NCBI GenBank assembly: GCA_003248075.1
Contig: QJYK01000102.1
Location: 1 to 62,181 of the forward strand
Direction: 5' to 3'
DNA: 62,181 bases
DNA from: Gemmatimonadota bacterium
GTDB taxonomy: Bacteria; Gemmatimonadota; Gemmatimonadetes; Longimicrobiales; Gaopeijiaceae
The notes under the pieces are model-generated. The model did no database searches, was not told where the DNA came from, and saw nothing but the letters and a program-made list of their open reading frames with translations. The translations under genes were made by a program, and so were the position numbers. Positions 44,842 to 53,383 of this stretch are shown in pieces (positions within the stretch are counted from its first letter, which is position 1; the number at the start of each line of letters is the position of its first letter).

Positions 44842-46031
44842 CCCGTGACGCGGGCGCCCGCGCGCTCTCGCAGGACCGGACCGCCGCGACCGGGCCCCGT
44901 CCGCCCGTCGACCTGGAATCCGTGCGCGAGGAGTTCCCGATCCTCTCGCGCTGCACGTACCTGAACTCGTGCTCCCTGGGGGCGCTGTCACGGCGGTCCG
45001 AGGGCTACCTGTCCGATTTCCTGTCGCTCTGGCATCGGATGGGTGCGTCGGCCTGGTACGAGCACTGGCTCGCGCGCATCGAGACGCTCCGCTCGAAGGT
45101 CGCGGGGCATTGGGGCTCGGAGGAGGAGGAGGTCGCGCTCCTGCCTTCCACGTCCGCCGCGCTGTCCGTCGTCGCGGAGAGCATCGGAGATCCCAAGCGC
45201 ACGCGCGTTGTGTGCACCGAGCTCGACTTTCCCACCCTCGCCTATCAGTGGACGGTGAAGCCGGAGATCGAGCTGGTCGTTCTCGAGAGTCACGACGGCA
45301 TCCGCGTCGACCCCGAGCAGTTCGCGGACGCGGTGGACGAGCGGACGCTGTGCATCGCCACGAGCCACGTCTTCTTCGCCACGGGCTACGAACAGGATCT
45401 GCCCACGCTTGCGCGGATCGCGCACGACGCAGGCGCCCGGTCGGTGATCGACGGATACCAGGCGCCCGGGCAGATCCCGGTGGACGTGCGCGCGAGCGGC
45501 GTGGACTTCTACACGGCCGGTCCACTGAAATGGCTGCTCGGGGGGCCGGGCCTGGCCTATCTGTACGTGCGCGGCGAGCTCGTGCAGAGCCTCCAGCCCC
45601 GCATCACCAGCTGGTTCGCCGCAGAGCGCCAGTTCGACTTCGACGTGCGGCGCTTCGAGTTCCGACACGACGCGCGCCGGTTCGAGCTGGGCACACCGTC
45701 ACTTCCCACCGTGCATATCGCGCTGGGCGGTCAAGAGATCGTGGACGAGATCGGCATCCACGCGATCCGGGCGCGGAACGTCGCGCTCACCGAGCGCCTG
45801 GTGGAACGGTGCCAGGCCGAGGGGCTCACCCTGCGCCTGCCCGAGCCCGAGCGTCGCACCGCGATCGTCATGGTGACCCACGACGACCCGGCGGGCGCGG
45901 TTCGCCACCTGGCCGGGCATGGCGTGATCGTGGACCACCGGCCCGGGTTCGTGCGCATCAGTCCACACTTCTACAACACGGAGGAGGAGGTGGATCGATG
46001 TGTCGACGTGCTGGCGTCGTACGGGCGGTGA
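44838..46031 (+). CDS. Class V aminotransferase, kynureninase-like
   Basis: A 397-residue PLP enzyme of fold type I, class V. Opening: VREEFPILSRCTYLNSCSLG; substrate loop LLPSTSAALSVVAES; the PLP Asp-x-His region RSVIDGYQAPGQIPVDV; Schiff-base lysine Lys231 in TAGPLKWLLGGPGLAYLYV; C-terminal Arg in RPGFVRISPHFYNTEEEVD. The same layout occurs in kynureninase, cysteine desulfurase-like and isopenicillin-epimerase-like proteins; the HFYNTEEE end is common to all. It overlaps the second DUF1080 gene by ATGA, so it is the last gene of the Gfo/DUF1080 operon. Cytoplasmic. Substrate unknown; an amino-sugar or amino acid released from the glycoside is a guess. Confidence 0.9.
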   Translation: MTRDAGARALSQDRTAATGPRPPVDLESVREEFPILSRCTYLNSCSLGALSRRSEGYLSDFLSLWHRMGASAWYEHWLARIETLRSKVAGHWGSEEEEVALLPSTSAALSVVAESIGDPKRTRVVCTELDFPTLAYQWTVKPEIELVVLESHDGIRVDPEQFADAVDERTLCIATSHVFFATGYEQDLPTLARIAHDAGARSVIDGYQAPGQIPVDVRASGVDFYTAGPLKWLLGGPGLAYLYVRGELVQSLQPRITSWFAAERQFDFDVRRFEFRHDARRFELGTPSLPTVHIALGGQEIVDEIGIHAIRARNVALTERLVERCQAEGLTLRLPEPERRTAIVMVTHDDPAGAVRHLAGHGVIVDHRPGFVRISPHFYNTEEEVDRCVDVLASYGR

Positions 46032-46043
46032 CGGCGGGGTCGG

Positions 46044-48710
46044 CTAGGGACTCGTGAGGGTCGCGACGGGATCGACCGAGGTGGCAAGCCGCGCCGGCAG
46101 CCAGCTCGCGCCGAAGGCCACGACGGCGAGCACGGCTCCCACCGTCGCGAACGTGATGGGGTCCGTCGGCTCGATCCCATAGAGCACGCCCTCGAGGAGC
46201 CCGCGGAGGAGCGCGCCCCCCAGCAGGCCGACGACCACGCCCGACGCCGTCAACCGGAGTCCGCTGCGGATCACCTCGGCCCTGATCCGCCCACCATCCG
46301 CACCCATCGCCATGCGAATGCCGATCTCCTTCCTGCGCGACACCACGGTCTCGTTCAGGAGCGCGTAGAGACCGGAGGCGGCCAGAGCCGTCGCCAACGC
46401 GGCGAACAGGCTCAGGAGCCGGCTGCGCAGGCGGCTGGTCGACAGACCGTCGCCGTAGCGCTCCCACGCCGTGCCGACTTGCGAGAGCGGTACCTCGGGA
46501 TCCATCTGTCGGATGACGGCCCGGACGGCGGGAACGAGCTCGCCGGGCTCCGCCCTGGTGCGCAGGACCAGGTCCATCTCGGCCATCCACTGCGTGCGCT
46601 CGCCGGCCGGCGTGAACACGTGCGGCACGGGTGGCTCCGCCAATCCTGCCTGGCGGATGTCGCTGACCACTCCCACCACGCGGATCGCGTCGCTGCCGTC
46701 CCGATCGCCCCAGTCGAAGCGCTTGCCGACGGGATCCTCGCCAGGCCAGAAGGCCTCGGCCATGGCCTGGTTGACGACCGCGACCCGCTCTGCGTCGCGA
46801 CCGGCATCCCCGGGCTCGAGGAGCCGACCCTCAAGGAGTCTCATCCCTACGGTCCCGAAGAATCCCGGATAGACGGCATCCGACGTCAGACGCGGCTGAG
46901 CGTCGCGTTGTCCCGGCGGGTCCCCGACACGTCGAATGCTCAGATCGGGAATCCGACGCAGGAAAAGCGCCTCCACGCCCCCCGCGCTCTCGACGCGGGG
47001 AAGGGCCGAAGTCCGATCGATCACGGCCTGGAAGAACCGGTCGCGCTCCGCTCCCGACGCATATCCCGGACCGAGGTTGAGGCGGCCTACAAGGACGTGC
47101 TCGGCATCGAATCCCGGATCCTCCGCAGCCAGGGACCGCGCGCTCCGCACGAGCAACCCCGTTCCCGACAGCAGCACGACCGCGAGCGCGACCTCGCCGA
47201 CCACGAGCGCGTCGCGCAGACGTCGATCCGACGGCGTCGTGCGCAAGCCCACGGTTGCCAATGAGGCCCTGGGAGCGCGCCCGGCGACGAGAAGTGCAGG
47301 CGCCAGACCGAAGGCGAGCGAGGCAAGCAGGGTGCACGCGCATGCCGCCCACACGGCGGGGGGTGAGAGACCGATGGCGTCCGCACGCGGCAGGGTGTGC
47401 AGGTTCGCGGACAGGGCGGCGACGGTCGAGGTGCCCAGAAGCAGTCCGAGCCCGCCCGCGGCAATCGCCAGCATCACCGACTCGGTGACAAGCTGGCGCG
47501 CCAATCGCGTGCGCGTGGCGCCCAGGGCGGACCGTAGTGCCAGATCGTGTCCGCGGCGGGCCCCCCGGACCAGCGCGAGGTGAGCGACGTTGGTCGAAGA
47601 GATCAGCAGGACCAACACGACCGCGAGGAACAGCAGCCAGAGCGAGCGGCGGACCTCAGCCCCGGCGACCTCGTCCAGCAGCGGTGCGACCCGAGCGCCG
47701 AGCTCGGAGTTCGTGTCCGGGTACTCCGAGGCCAGCGCTCCGGTGACCTCGCCCATGTCGGCGCGCGCCGCCTCCAGGGAGACCCCGGCACGCAGACGAC
47801 CGAGGACCACGTACAGGTCGGATCGACGGCTCTCGCCCATGGGTCCCCGCGCCAGCCCCGCGGCGTCATGGAGCGTCCAGAGGCGGGTCGCCGGCCACGG
47901 CAGGTCGACCCAGTCGGGCACGACGCCGATCACGCGGTGGGCGAGCCCGTCGACGATCAGCGACGCACCCAGGGCCTCCGAGCTCGCTCCGAAGTGGTCC
48001 AGCCAGAGGGACTCGGACACGACCGCCAGCGCGGCGTCCTGATCGAGATCAGTGGGGTCGAACACGCGCCCGAGCACGGCGTCCACGCCAAGGATCTGGA
48101 AGAAGTTGCTGGACACGGCACCCGCGTGTACCCGCACGGGCTCCATGCCGCCCGACAGCGTCACCGTCGTGAAGTCCGGTCGGAAGTAGAGCGCCATGTC
48201 CTGGAACGCCGCGCTTCGGCGCCTCCAGTCCTCGTAGTTCGGGTACGAGGTGCCGTCCGGCAGGTCCGTGCGGAGGTTGTGCGTCCAGAGCACGGCGAGG
48301 CGGTCCGGCTCCGCGTAGGGGAGGGGTCGGAGCACCACGCTGTACAGCACCGAGTAGATGGCCACGACGCCACCCACACCGGACGCCAGGATCAGGACCG
48401 AGGCCGCCGTGAGGCCTGCCTGTCCCCTGAGCGACCTCCACGCGTGACGCACGTCCACGCCCCAGCCGCCTGCGGCCCGGTGTCCGCCCTCGCCGAGCCG
48501 AAGACGACGGGCCACCCCCGGGAGCTCGGCGAGCGCCTGCAGCACGAAGATCACGCCGGCCGCCCGCCCCTGATTCCGCGCACGCCGCAGGCCGTCGTCG
48601 AACGCGGCGAGCAGGTCCTCGCGATAACCGGTCAGGAACGACCCCGGCAGAACACGCATCGCCCAGCGGTAGATACGACCAGCCCAGCGGCCAGGAACCC
48701 GGGGGGTCAC
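46044..48710 (-). CDS. ADOP-type ABC transporter permease
   Basis: An 888-residue duplicated MacB/FtsX permease. A soluble N-terminal helix region (YRWAMRVLPGSFLTGYREDL, LAAFDDGLRRAR) precedes DVRHAWRSLRGQAGLTAASV and the first membrane segment (about 88-110). PCD and FtsX units follow twice; the last segment ends DPVATLTSP, the family tail. No ATPase is adjacent. The start is GTG 48710, which overlaps the PadR stop (GTGA); longer frames go through the PadR gene. Same design as the permease at 16796-19459, where the PadR gene also comes first, so these are two copies of one module. Convergent with the aminotransferase, 12 bases apart. Confidence 0.9.
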   Translation of the reverse strand: MTPRVPGRWAGRIYRWAMRVLPGSFLTGYREDLLAAFDDGLRRARNQGRAAGVIFVLQALAELPGVARRLRLGEGGHRAAGGWGVDVRHAWRSLRGQAGLTAASVLILASGVGGVVAIYSVLYSVVLRPLPYAEPDRLAVLWTHNLRTDLPDGTSYPNYEDWRRRSAAFQDMALYFRPDFTTVTLSGGMEPVRVHAGAVSSNFFQILGVDAVLGRVFDPTDLDQDAALAVVSESLWLDHFGASSEALGASLIVDGLAHRVIGVVPDWVDLPWPATRLWTLHDAAGLARGPMGESRRSDLYVVLGRLRAGVSLEAARADMGEVTGALASEYPDTNSELGARVAPLLDEVAGAEVRRSLWLLFLAVVLVLLISSTNVAHLALVRGARRGHDLALRSALGATRTRLARQLVTESVMLAIAAGGLGLLLGTSTVAALSANLHTLPRADAIGLSPPAVWAACACTLLASLAFGLAPALLVAGRAPRASLATVGLRTTPSDRRLRDALVVGEVALAVVLLSGTGLLVRSARSLAAEDPGFDAEHVLVGRLNLGPGYASGAERDRFFQAVIDRTSALPRVESAGGVEALFLRRIPDLSIRRVGDPPGQRDAQPRLTSDAVYPGFFGTVGMRLLEGRLLEPGDAGRDAERVAVVNQAMAEAFWPGEDPVGKRFDWGDRDGSDAIRVVGVVSDIRQAGLAEPPVPHVFTPAGERTQWMAEMDLVLRTRAEPGELVPAVRAVIRQMDPEVPLSQVGTAWERYGDGLSTSRLRSRLLSLFAALATALAASGLYALLNETVVSRRKEIGIRMAMGADGGRIRAEVIRSGLRLTASGVVVGLLGGALLRGLLEGVLYGIEPTDPITFATVGAVLAVVAFGASWLPARLATSVDPVATLTSP

Positions 48711-49057
48711 TCGGTGCCCCGCAGCATCGGGTTGCGACGGGCCAGACCGAGGTCGCTCTGCAGGCGCTCCACTTCGGCTCGCATGACGGCGACACCGAGT
48801 GGGGTGACCCTCCAGAAGCGCTGGCCCCGGCCGTCCGCCGCCAGCGAAGGGTCGTCGTCGGCCTCCTCGATCAGCCCCTTCTCGGTGAGCCGCTGGATGT
48901 TCTCGAACTGGCTCGCCGGCCCGAGGCGCACGGCGCCCCGGGAGTTTTCCTCGACGCGCGCCGAGACCTGGTAGCCATTGCGAGGCCCCTCCGCCAGCGC
49001 CAGCAGGATGTGGAACGCCTTCGATGTCAGGGGCAGGTACCGGTCGGTCGTCCCCAC
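48707..49057 (-). CDS. PadR-family transcriptional regulator
   Basis: A 116-residue PadR regulator: LTSKAFHILLALAEGPRNGY helix, RVEENSRGAVRLGPASQFEN then IQRLTEKGLIEEADDD as recognition helix and wing, and RFWRVTPLGVAVMRAEVERL at the C-terminus. It starts at GTG 49057 with a GGAGGC-type ribosome site and is coupled to the permease by GTGA. The promoter at 49157-49185 carries a palindrome between its boxes and is about 90 bases upstream. Expected to repress the pair in the absence of a ligand pumped by the permease (family knowledge). Confidence 0.92.
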   Translation of the reverse strand: MGTTDRYLPLTSKAFHILLALAEGPRNGYQVSARVEENSRGAVRLGPASQFENIQRLTEKGLIEEADDDPSLAADGRGQRFWRVTPLGVAVMRAEVERLQSDLGLARRNPMLRGTE

Positions 49058-49156
49058 GTCGCCTCCCTTCCCTCATGTTGCGCCCAATCGTACACGGAGC
49101 ATCGCGGCTCCCCGGGCCCCAGAGCCGCCTTACCCTTCGGTTTCCGAATGGTCGAC

Positions 49157-49185
49157 AGAATACCTCGGATTCCGAGAGGTCGCAA
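49157..49185 (-). promoter_or_regulatory. PadR operon promoter with palindrome in the spacer
   Basis: Minus strand TTGCGA (49185-49180) and TATTCT (49162-49157) with a 17-base spacer. Inside the spacer CTCGGA and TCCGAG (49164-49176) form a palindrome with one central base, placed where a bound dimer would block polymerase. The leader to the GTG at 49057 is about 90 bases. Confidence 0.7.
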
Positions 49186-49255
49186 GACGGGAAGGTTGCC
49201 GGAGTCGGGGCGGCGCACGATCATCGCCGCCCGCCCATTCGACCCCGGGGAGCCA

Positions 49256-50437
49256 GTGATCACGGATCCCACCGCCGTCTCCCTCGTTCTCGCGGGCATC
49301 GTCGCGCTCGCCATCTGGCTCGAGCCGAGGGCGGGGGCGTTCCGCGCGATGGGCGCCGCCCTGATCACGATCCTTTGCGGCATGACGCTCTCCAATGCCG
49401 GTCTGATCCCGGACGCCTCGTCCGCGTACGACTTCATCGCGGGGCCCGCCGTGAGCGCCGGTATCGTGCTCATCCTCCTGAGCGTGGATGTCCGCACAGT
49501 GGTCCAGGCGGGACCCCACATGCTGGCGGCCTTCGGCATCGGGGCCGTCGGCTCGTCGGTGGGATCGGGAGTGGCGGCGCTCGCCCTCGCCGGTCACATC
49601 GGTCCGGACACCTGGAAGCTGGCGGGGCAGTATGCGGCCACCTACACCGGGGGAGGGGTCAACTTCGCGGCGGTCGGCGCCGCCCTCGGCACCCGCGGGG
49701 AGCTGTTCGCCGCGGGTCTGGCCGCGGACGTCATGGTGACCGCGGCCTGGATGGCGACATGCCTCGTCGTCCCGCTGCTCTTCACCCGTCCCCGAGGGCG
49801 CCCGGCGGACGGTTCGGGGGTGGCGGCCTCCCCGGTGGCACCCGCGGTCCCTCACTCCGGGTCGAACGCAGGTGACCCCGGCCTGGCCGAGCGGCTCAAT
49901 GCGTCCCGGGGACCGCTACGCCTTGCGGATGTCAGCCTCCTGGTCGCGGTGGTCCTGGGCGCCCTGGTGGCCTCGAAGCTGCTCGCGGGGTGGACCGCCC
50001 CGGTCCCGCAGGTACTCTGGCTCACCACGATCGCGCTCGTTGCGGCGCAGGTCCCGGGGGTGCGGTCGATCCGTGGCGCGGCGATGATCGGCAACTACCT
50101 CATCCTACTGTTCCTGTCGACCACCGGCGCCCGCTCGGTGGTCGCCAAGATCCTCGCCGTCGGACCGCCGGTGGTCCTGTTCGCACTGCTCACGGTCGCG
50201 ATCCACGGCGTGGTGATCTTCGGGGTGGGTCGCCTGTTCCGGCTCGACCTCGCCACCCTGGCCGTTGCGTCGCAGGCCAACATCGGGGGGCCGTCGTCGG
50301 CCATCGCCCTGTCGTCTGCGCGGGGCTATCAGAGCGAGCTCCTCCCGGGCGTGGCCGCCGGCCTTCTCGGCTATGCGGCAGGGAACTACGTCGGGTTCGC
50401 CGTCGCGGCGGTCATGAGGGGGGTCATCGGCGGCTAG
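49256..50437 (+). CDS. DUF819-family membrane transporter
   Basis: A 393-residue protein with about ten membrane segments of the DUF819 (YjcL-like) family. Two similar halves each contain a Gly-rich motif: YAATYTGGGVNFAAVG in the first and ASQANIGGPSSAIALS in the second, which are the re-entrant signature of the family and resemble Na+/substrate symporters. A soluble linker (about 180-215) joins the halves. The GTG at 49256 is preceded by GGGGAG; the frame is open for another 80 codons upstream but that part is polar and not homologous. Divergent from the PadR gene, convergent with the MazG-like gene. Substrate unknown. Confidence 0.88.
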   Translation: MITDPTAVSLVLAGIVALAIWLEPRAGAFRAMGAALITILCGMTLSNAGLIPDASSAYDFIAGPAVSAGIVLILLSVDVRTVVQAGPHMLAAFGIGAVGSSVGSGVAALALAGHIGPDTWKLAGQYAATYTGGGVNFAAVGAALGTRGELFAAGLAADVMVTAAWMATCLVVPLLFTRPRGRPADGSGVAASPVAPAVPHSGSNAGDPGLAERLNASRGPLRLADVSLLVAVVLGALVASKLLAGWTAPVPQVLWLTTIALVAAQVPGVRSIRGAAMIGNYLILLFLSTTGARSVVAKILAVGPPVVLFALLTVAIHGVVIFGVGRLFRLDLATLAVASQANIGGPSSAIALSSARGYQSELLPGVAAGLLGYAAGNYVGFAVAAVMRGVIGG

Positions 50438-50451
50438 GGCGGCCGGGCACG

Positions 50452-50808
50452 CTAATCGGACAGGCTGCTGGTTCCCCCACCCTCCCTGGGCGTCCACCGA
50501 TCGGCGTCCCGCGTTCGGTACTTCTCGAGCGTGCGCTCGAGTGCATCGTCCAGATCGATCCCCTGCTCGTTCGCGATGACCAGGAGCACGAACAGGATGT
50601 CCGCGAGCTCGAGCGAAAGCTCCTGGTCGGGCTCGCCCGCCTTCTTCGGCTTATGGCCGAAGCGATGGTTCATGAGGCGCGCCAGCTCCCCCACCTCCTC
50701 GGTCAGCCGAGCCAGGTTCGAAAGCGGGGGCCAATAGCCCTCCTCGAACCTCGAGATCCAATCATCGACCCGACGCTGGGCTTCCCTCAGGTCCATGGAG
50801 CCGCCCAT
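50452..50808 (-). CDS. MazG-like nucleotide pyrophosphohydrolase
   Basis: A 118-residue all-alpha NTP-PPase: QRRVDDWISRFEEGYWPPLS, then LARLTEEVGELARLMNHRFG (EExxE) and ELSLELADILFVLLVIANEQ (ELAD, ExxD) give the four acidic metal ligands of the MazG fold, followed by DDALERTLEKYRTRD. Such enzymes hydrolyse NTPs to NMP and pyrophosphate for pool cleaning. The single-domain length is that of MazG-like/dUTPase-type proteins rather than full MazG. ATG 50808 has GAGGA upstream; the ATG at 50796 is also possible. Convergent with DUF819; 55 bases downstream of the reductase gene on the same strand. Confidence 0.88.
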   Translation of the reverse strand: MGGSMDLREAQRRVDDWISRFEEGYWPPLSNLARLTEEVGELARLMNHRFGHKPKKAGEPDQELSLELADILFVLLVIANEQGIDLDDALERTLEKYRTRDADRWTPREGGGTSSLSD

Positions 50809-50863
50809 CGTCCTCGGCGATCTTCCCACCCGGGGGCTCCGAGCGCGTCCCGTCCGGTCATCC

Positions 50864-51901
50864 TCACGGCACCAGCACGAGCTTCCCGAACACGTCCCCG
50901 GCCTCGAGGCGCTCGTGCGCCCTCCTCGCTTCGGCCAGCGGGAGCACCTCCTGCACGATGGGTGTGAAGCGGCCGTCGAAGACCATGCGCATCACCGTTC
51001 TGAACTCCCCCGGCGAGCCCATGGTGGTGCCCAGGATGGACAGCTGCTTCCAGAAGACGACGCGCAGCTCCGTCGTGCCGCGCGCGCCGGTCGTTGCGCC
51101 GTAGGTCACCAAGCGCCCGCCGACCGCCAATGCCTTGAGGCACTGGGGCCAGATCAGCTCCCCGACCGCATCGAAAACGAGGTCGACACCTCGCTTCGAC
51201 GTGTCCATCCAGACTTCACGTGAGAAGTCGACGCGCTTGCGATCGTAGACCACGTCCGCGCCCAGCTCCGACACGCGCTCGACGTTCGCGGGGCCGCTGG
51301 TGACGGCGTAGACCTTCGCCCCGGCAGCCTTCGCGATCTGGATCGCCGCGGTGGAGACGCCCCCCGAAGCGCCCGTGATGAGCACCCTCTCGCCCGTCCG
51401 CAGGCCGCCCCGTGTGATCAGTCCGCGCCAGGCCGTGACGAAAACCAACCCGGCCGCCGCAGCGTCGGTCGCCTCGAAGCCGGCCGGTAGCTCGAGGAGG
51501 TTGGACGCCGGGGCGATGGCGTACTCCGCGAAGCCCCCCTGGGTGTGCTCGCCGATGAGGCGCAGCTTTTCGTTGGCGAAGCTCGGGCCCCGGCCGTCCT
51601 CGTCGTACCATCCGTACGAGAGCGAAGGATCCACCACGACTCGCACGCCGAGCGGCACGTCCTCCGCGCCCGGACCCACCGCGTCGACCGAGCCCGCGAT
51701 GTCCGCCCCTCCGATGTGGGGCATGGGTGTCTCGATGGGCAGGCCACGCCGGACCCAGAGGTCCAGGTGGTTCATCGACGACGCCTCGACCTTGAGTCGG
51801 ACCTCGTCGGGGCCTGGCTCGGGAACGGGCACGTCACGGACGTCCACGACCTCGGGACCGCCATACTCCGAAAAGATCGCGGCGCGCATCCGTCGTGCCA
51901 T
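50864..51901 (-). CDS. Zinc-free medium-chain dehydrogenase/reductase, quinone-reductase-like
   Basis: A 345-residue MDR protein with GroES-like N-terminal domain and Rossmann fold (VLITGASGGVSTAAIQIAKA). The catalytic zinc ligands are absent (Asn in SSMNHLDLWVRRG where Cys would be, GAD in place of GHE), and the Cys-rich structural zinc loop is replaced by YGWYDEDGRGPSFANEKLRL, so it is a zinc-independent quinone oxidoreductase-type enzyme using NAD(P)H. ATG 51901 (MARRMRAAIFSEYGG) has AGGAG 11 bases before; the inner ATG at 51889 is possible. Divergent from the small unknown gene at 52048. Substrate unknown. Confidence 0.9.
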   Translation of the reverse strand: MARRMRAAIFSEYGGPEVVDVRDVPVPEPGPDEVRLKVEASSMNHLDLWVRRGLPIETPMPHIGGADIAGSVDAVGPGAEDVPLGVRVVVDPSLSYGWYDEDGRGPSFANEKLRLIGEHTQGGFAEYAIAPASNLLELPAGFEATDAAAAGLVFVTAWRGLITRGGLRTGERVLITGASGGVSTAAIQIAKAAGAKVYAVTSGPANVERVSELGADVVYDRKRVDFSREVWMDTSKRGVDLVFDAVGELIWPQCLKALAVGGRLVTYGATTGARGTTELRVVFWKQLSILGTTMGSPGEFRTVMRMVFDGRFTPIVQEVLPLAEARRAHERLEAGDVFGKLVLVP

Positions 51902-52047
51902 CGGGTGCCAGCTCCTGGTGCGGGGGAGCCCAAGTGTACCGGCAGCGGCGCCCCCCCGACAACCGAGAGCGTCGCCCGGTTTCCGCCGTGGCCCGGACCC
52001 GGGCGATCCTCTAGCTTCCGTGACCGGCAGTCCCCATCTCCCGACCC

Positions 52048-52413
52048 ATGGCCCGAACCCCAAGCGACGAGGAAGGCCCGCCCGAGGAAGGTCCGGAAGA
52101 CCTCACGCTCGGAGGCTACCTCGAGATGCACGACCGTCCGCCGGCCTACGAGGGCTCCGACGGTCACCCCTATACCGTCTCCCTCGAGGTCGAGCGCACC
52201 GGAGACCTGCGCGCGCCGTACCACGCATATCTCGTGTTTCCCCGATGGGCACAGAGCGGTGTGGGAATCGTGGGTCACGCGGAGAGCCCCACGCTGGCCC
52301 GGTGCCGCACGGCCGAGGAGGCCGCCCAGTACCTGAGCGCGCTCACCCTGCACGAGGTGCAGCGCCTCCTGGAAGAGGCGTTGAGACACGCCGCCGTAGG
52401 CGAGGAATCCTAG
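52048..52413 (+). CDS. Small acidic protein of unknown function
   Basis: A 121-residue protein. An acidic, disordered N-terminus (MARTPSDEEGPPEEGPEDLT) is followed by a compact domain: LGGYLEMHDRPPAYEGSDGH, PYTVSLEVERTG, PYHAYLVFPRWAQSGVGIVG, then a helix EVQRLLEEALRHA. The GGYLEMHDRPPAYEGSDG segment looks like a conserved signature but I cannot name the family. No signal peptide or membrane segment. It precedes proline dehydrogenase by 7 bases, so it is in the same operon as ProDH and QueE. Confidence 0.8.
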   Translation: MARTPSDEEGPPEEGPEDLTLGGYLEMHDRPPAYEGSDGHPYTVSLEVERTGDLRAPYHAYLVFPRWAQSGVGIVGHAESPTLARCRTAEEAAQYLSALTLHEVQRLLEEALRHAAVGEES

Positions 52414-52420
52414 GGGATCC

Positions 52421-53383
52421 ATGCTTCGAGAGGGCCTGATCCTGCTGAGTCGCTCCGGCGCCGCCAAGACGCTGGTTACGAAGACCCCCCTCCGCGGAAT
52501 GAGCCGCCGCTTCGTCCCGGGCGAGGGCGTCGACGACCTGCTGCGCGCGATCCGGAAGGCCAACGAGGAGGGGATGTCGGCGACGGGCAACTTCCTCGGC
52601 GAAGCGACCCACGACGAGGCCAACGCGCGACACGACGGGGACGTGTACTTCGAGGTGCTGGACCGGATCGCCGAGGAGGGACTGGACGCCAACGTGTCCC
52701 TGAAGTTCACCGCCCTCGGTCAGGACATCTCGGAGGCGTTCCTGGCCGAGAACCTGGGACGCGTCCTCGAGCGCGCCCGCAGGGACGACATCTTCATCCG
52801 CTTCGACATGGAGTCGTCGGGGTACACGCAGCGCACCCTGGACGCATTCGAGCACCTGTGGGCACAGGGCTGGAGAGACATCGGGGTCGTGCTCCAGTCC
52901 TACCTTCGGCGTAGCGCGGGCGACCTGGCCCGCATGAACCAGCTGGGTGCGCGTGTCCGCCTGTGCAAGGGCGCCTATGCGGAACCACCTGACGTCGCCT
53001 TCCAGGAGCGTGACGAGGTCGATGCGAGCTTCGTCGAGCTCATGCGCATGTTGCTGTCCGAGGGTCGATACCCGGCGATCGCGACGCACGACGAGCGGAT
53101 GATCGAGGCCACGATCCGCTTCCGCGAGAGCCAGGGGATCGCCAAGGACGCGTTCGAGTTCCAGATGTTGCACGGGGTTCGCCGTGACCTCCAGGCGCAC
53201 TTGGTGTCGGAGGGGTATCGCGTGAGGGTCTACATCCCCTTCGGAACACACTGGTATCCGTACCTGATGAGGCGGCTGGCGGAGCGCCCGGCCAACGTGC
53301 TGTTCATGGCGGGAAGTGTGGTCAAGGAGTCGCCGCTGGGCTTTCTCTGGCCCGGCCGAGGTGACCGCGAGGTTCCCTCGTGA
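52421..53383 (+). CDS. Proline dehydrogenase
   Basis: A 320-residue FAD enzyme that oxidises proline to pyrroline-5-carboxylate. TIM-barrel motifs of monofunctional ProDH are present: ATGNFLGEATHDEANARHDG, LDANVSLKFTALGQDIS, IFIRFDMESSGYTQRTLDAF, VLQSYLRRSAGDL, RVRLCKGAYAEPPDVAFQER, ATHDERMIEATI, FEFQMLHGVRRDLQAHLV and RVRVYIPFGTHWYPYLMRRL. The two Arg of YLMRRL that hold the proline carboxylate are present. ATG 52421 (MLREGLILLSRSG) fits family starts. Its stop overlaps the queE GTG by 4 bases. The P5C dehydrogenase partner is not in the window. Confidence 0.94.
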   Translation: MLREGLILLSRSGAAKTLVTKTPLRGMSRRFVPGEGVDDLLRAIRKANEEGMSATGNFLGEATHDEANARHDGDVYFEVLDRIAEEGLDANVSLKFTALGQDISEAFLAENLGRVLERARRDDIFIRFDMESSGYTQRTLDAFEHLWAQGWRDIGVVLQSYLRRSAGDLARMNQLGARVRLCKGAYAEPPDVAFQERDEVDASFVELMRMLLSEGRYPAIATHDERMIEATIRFRESQGIAKDAFEFQMLHGVRRDLQAHLVSEGYRVRVYIPFGTHWYPYLMRRLAERPANVLFMAGSVVKESPLGFLWPGRGDREVPS

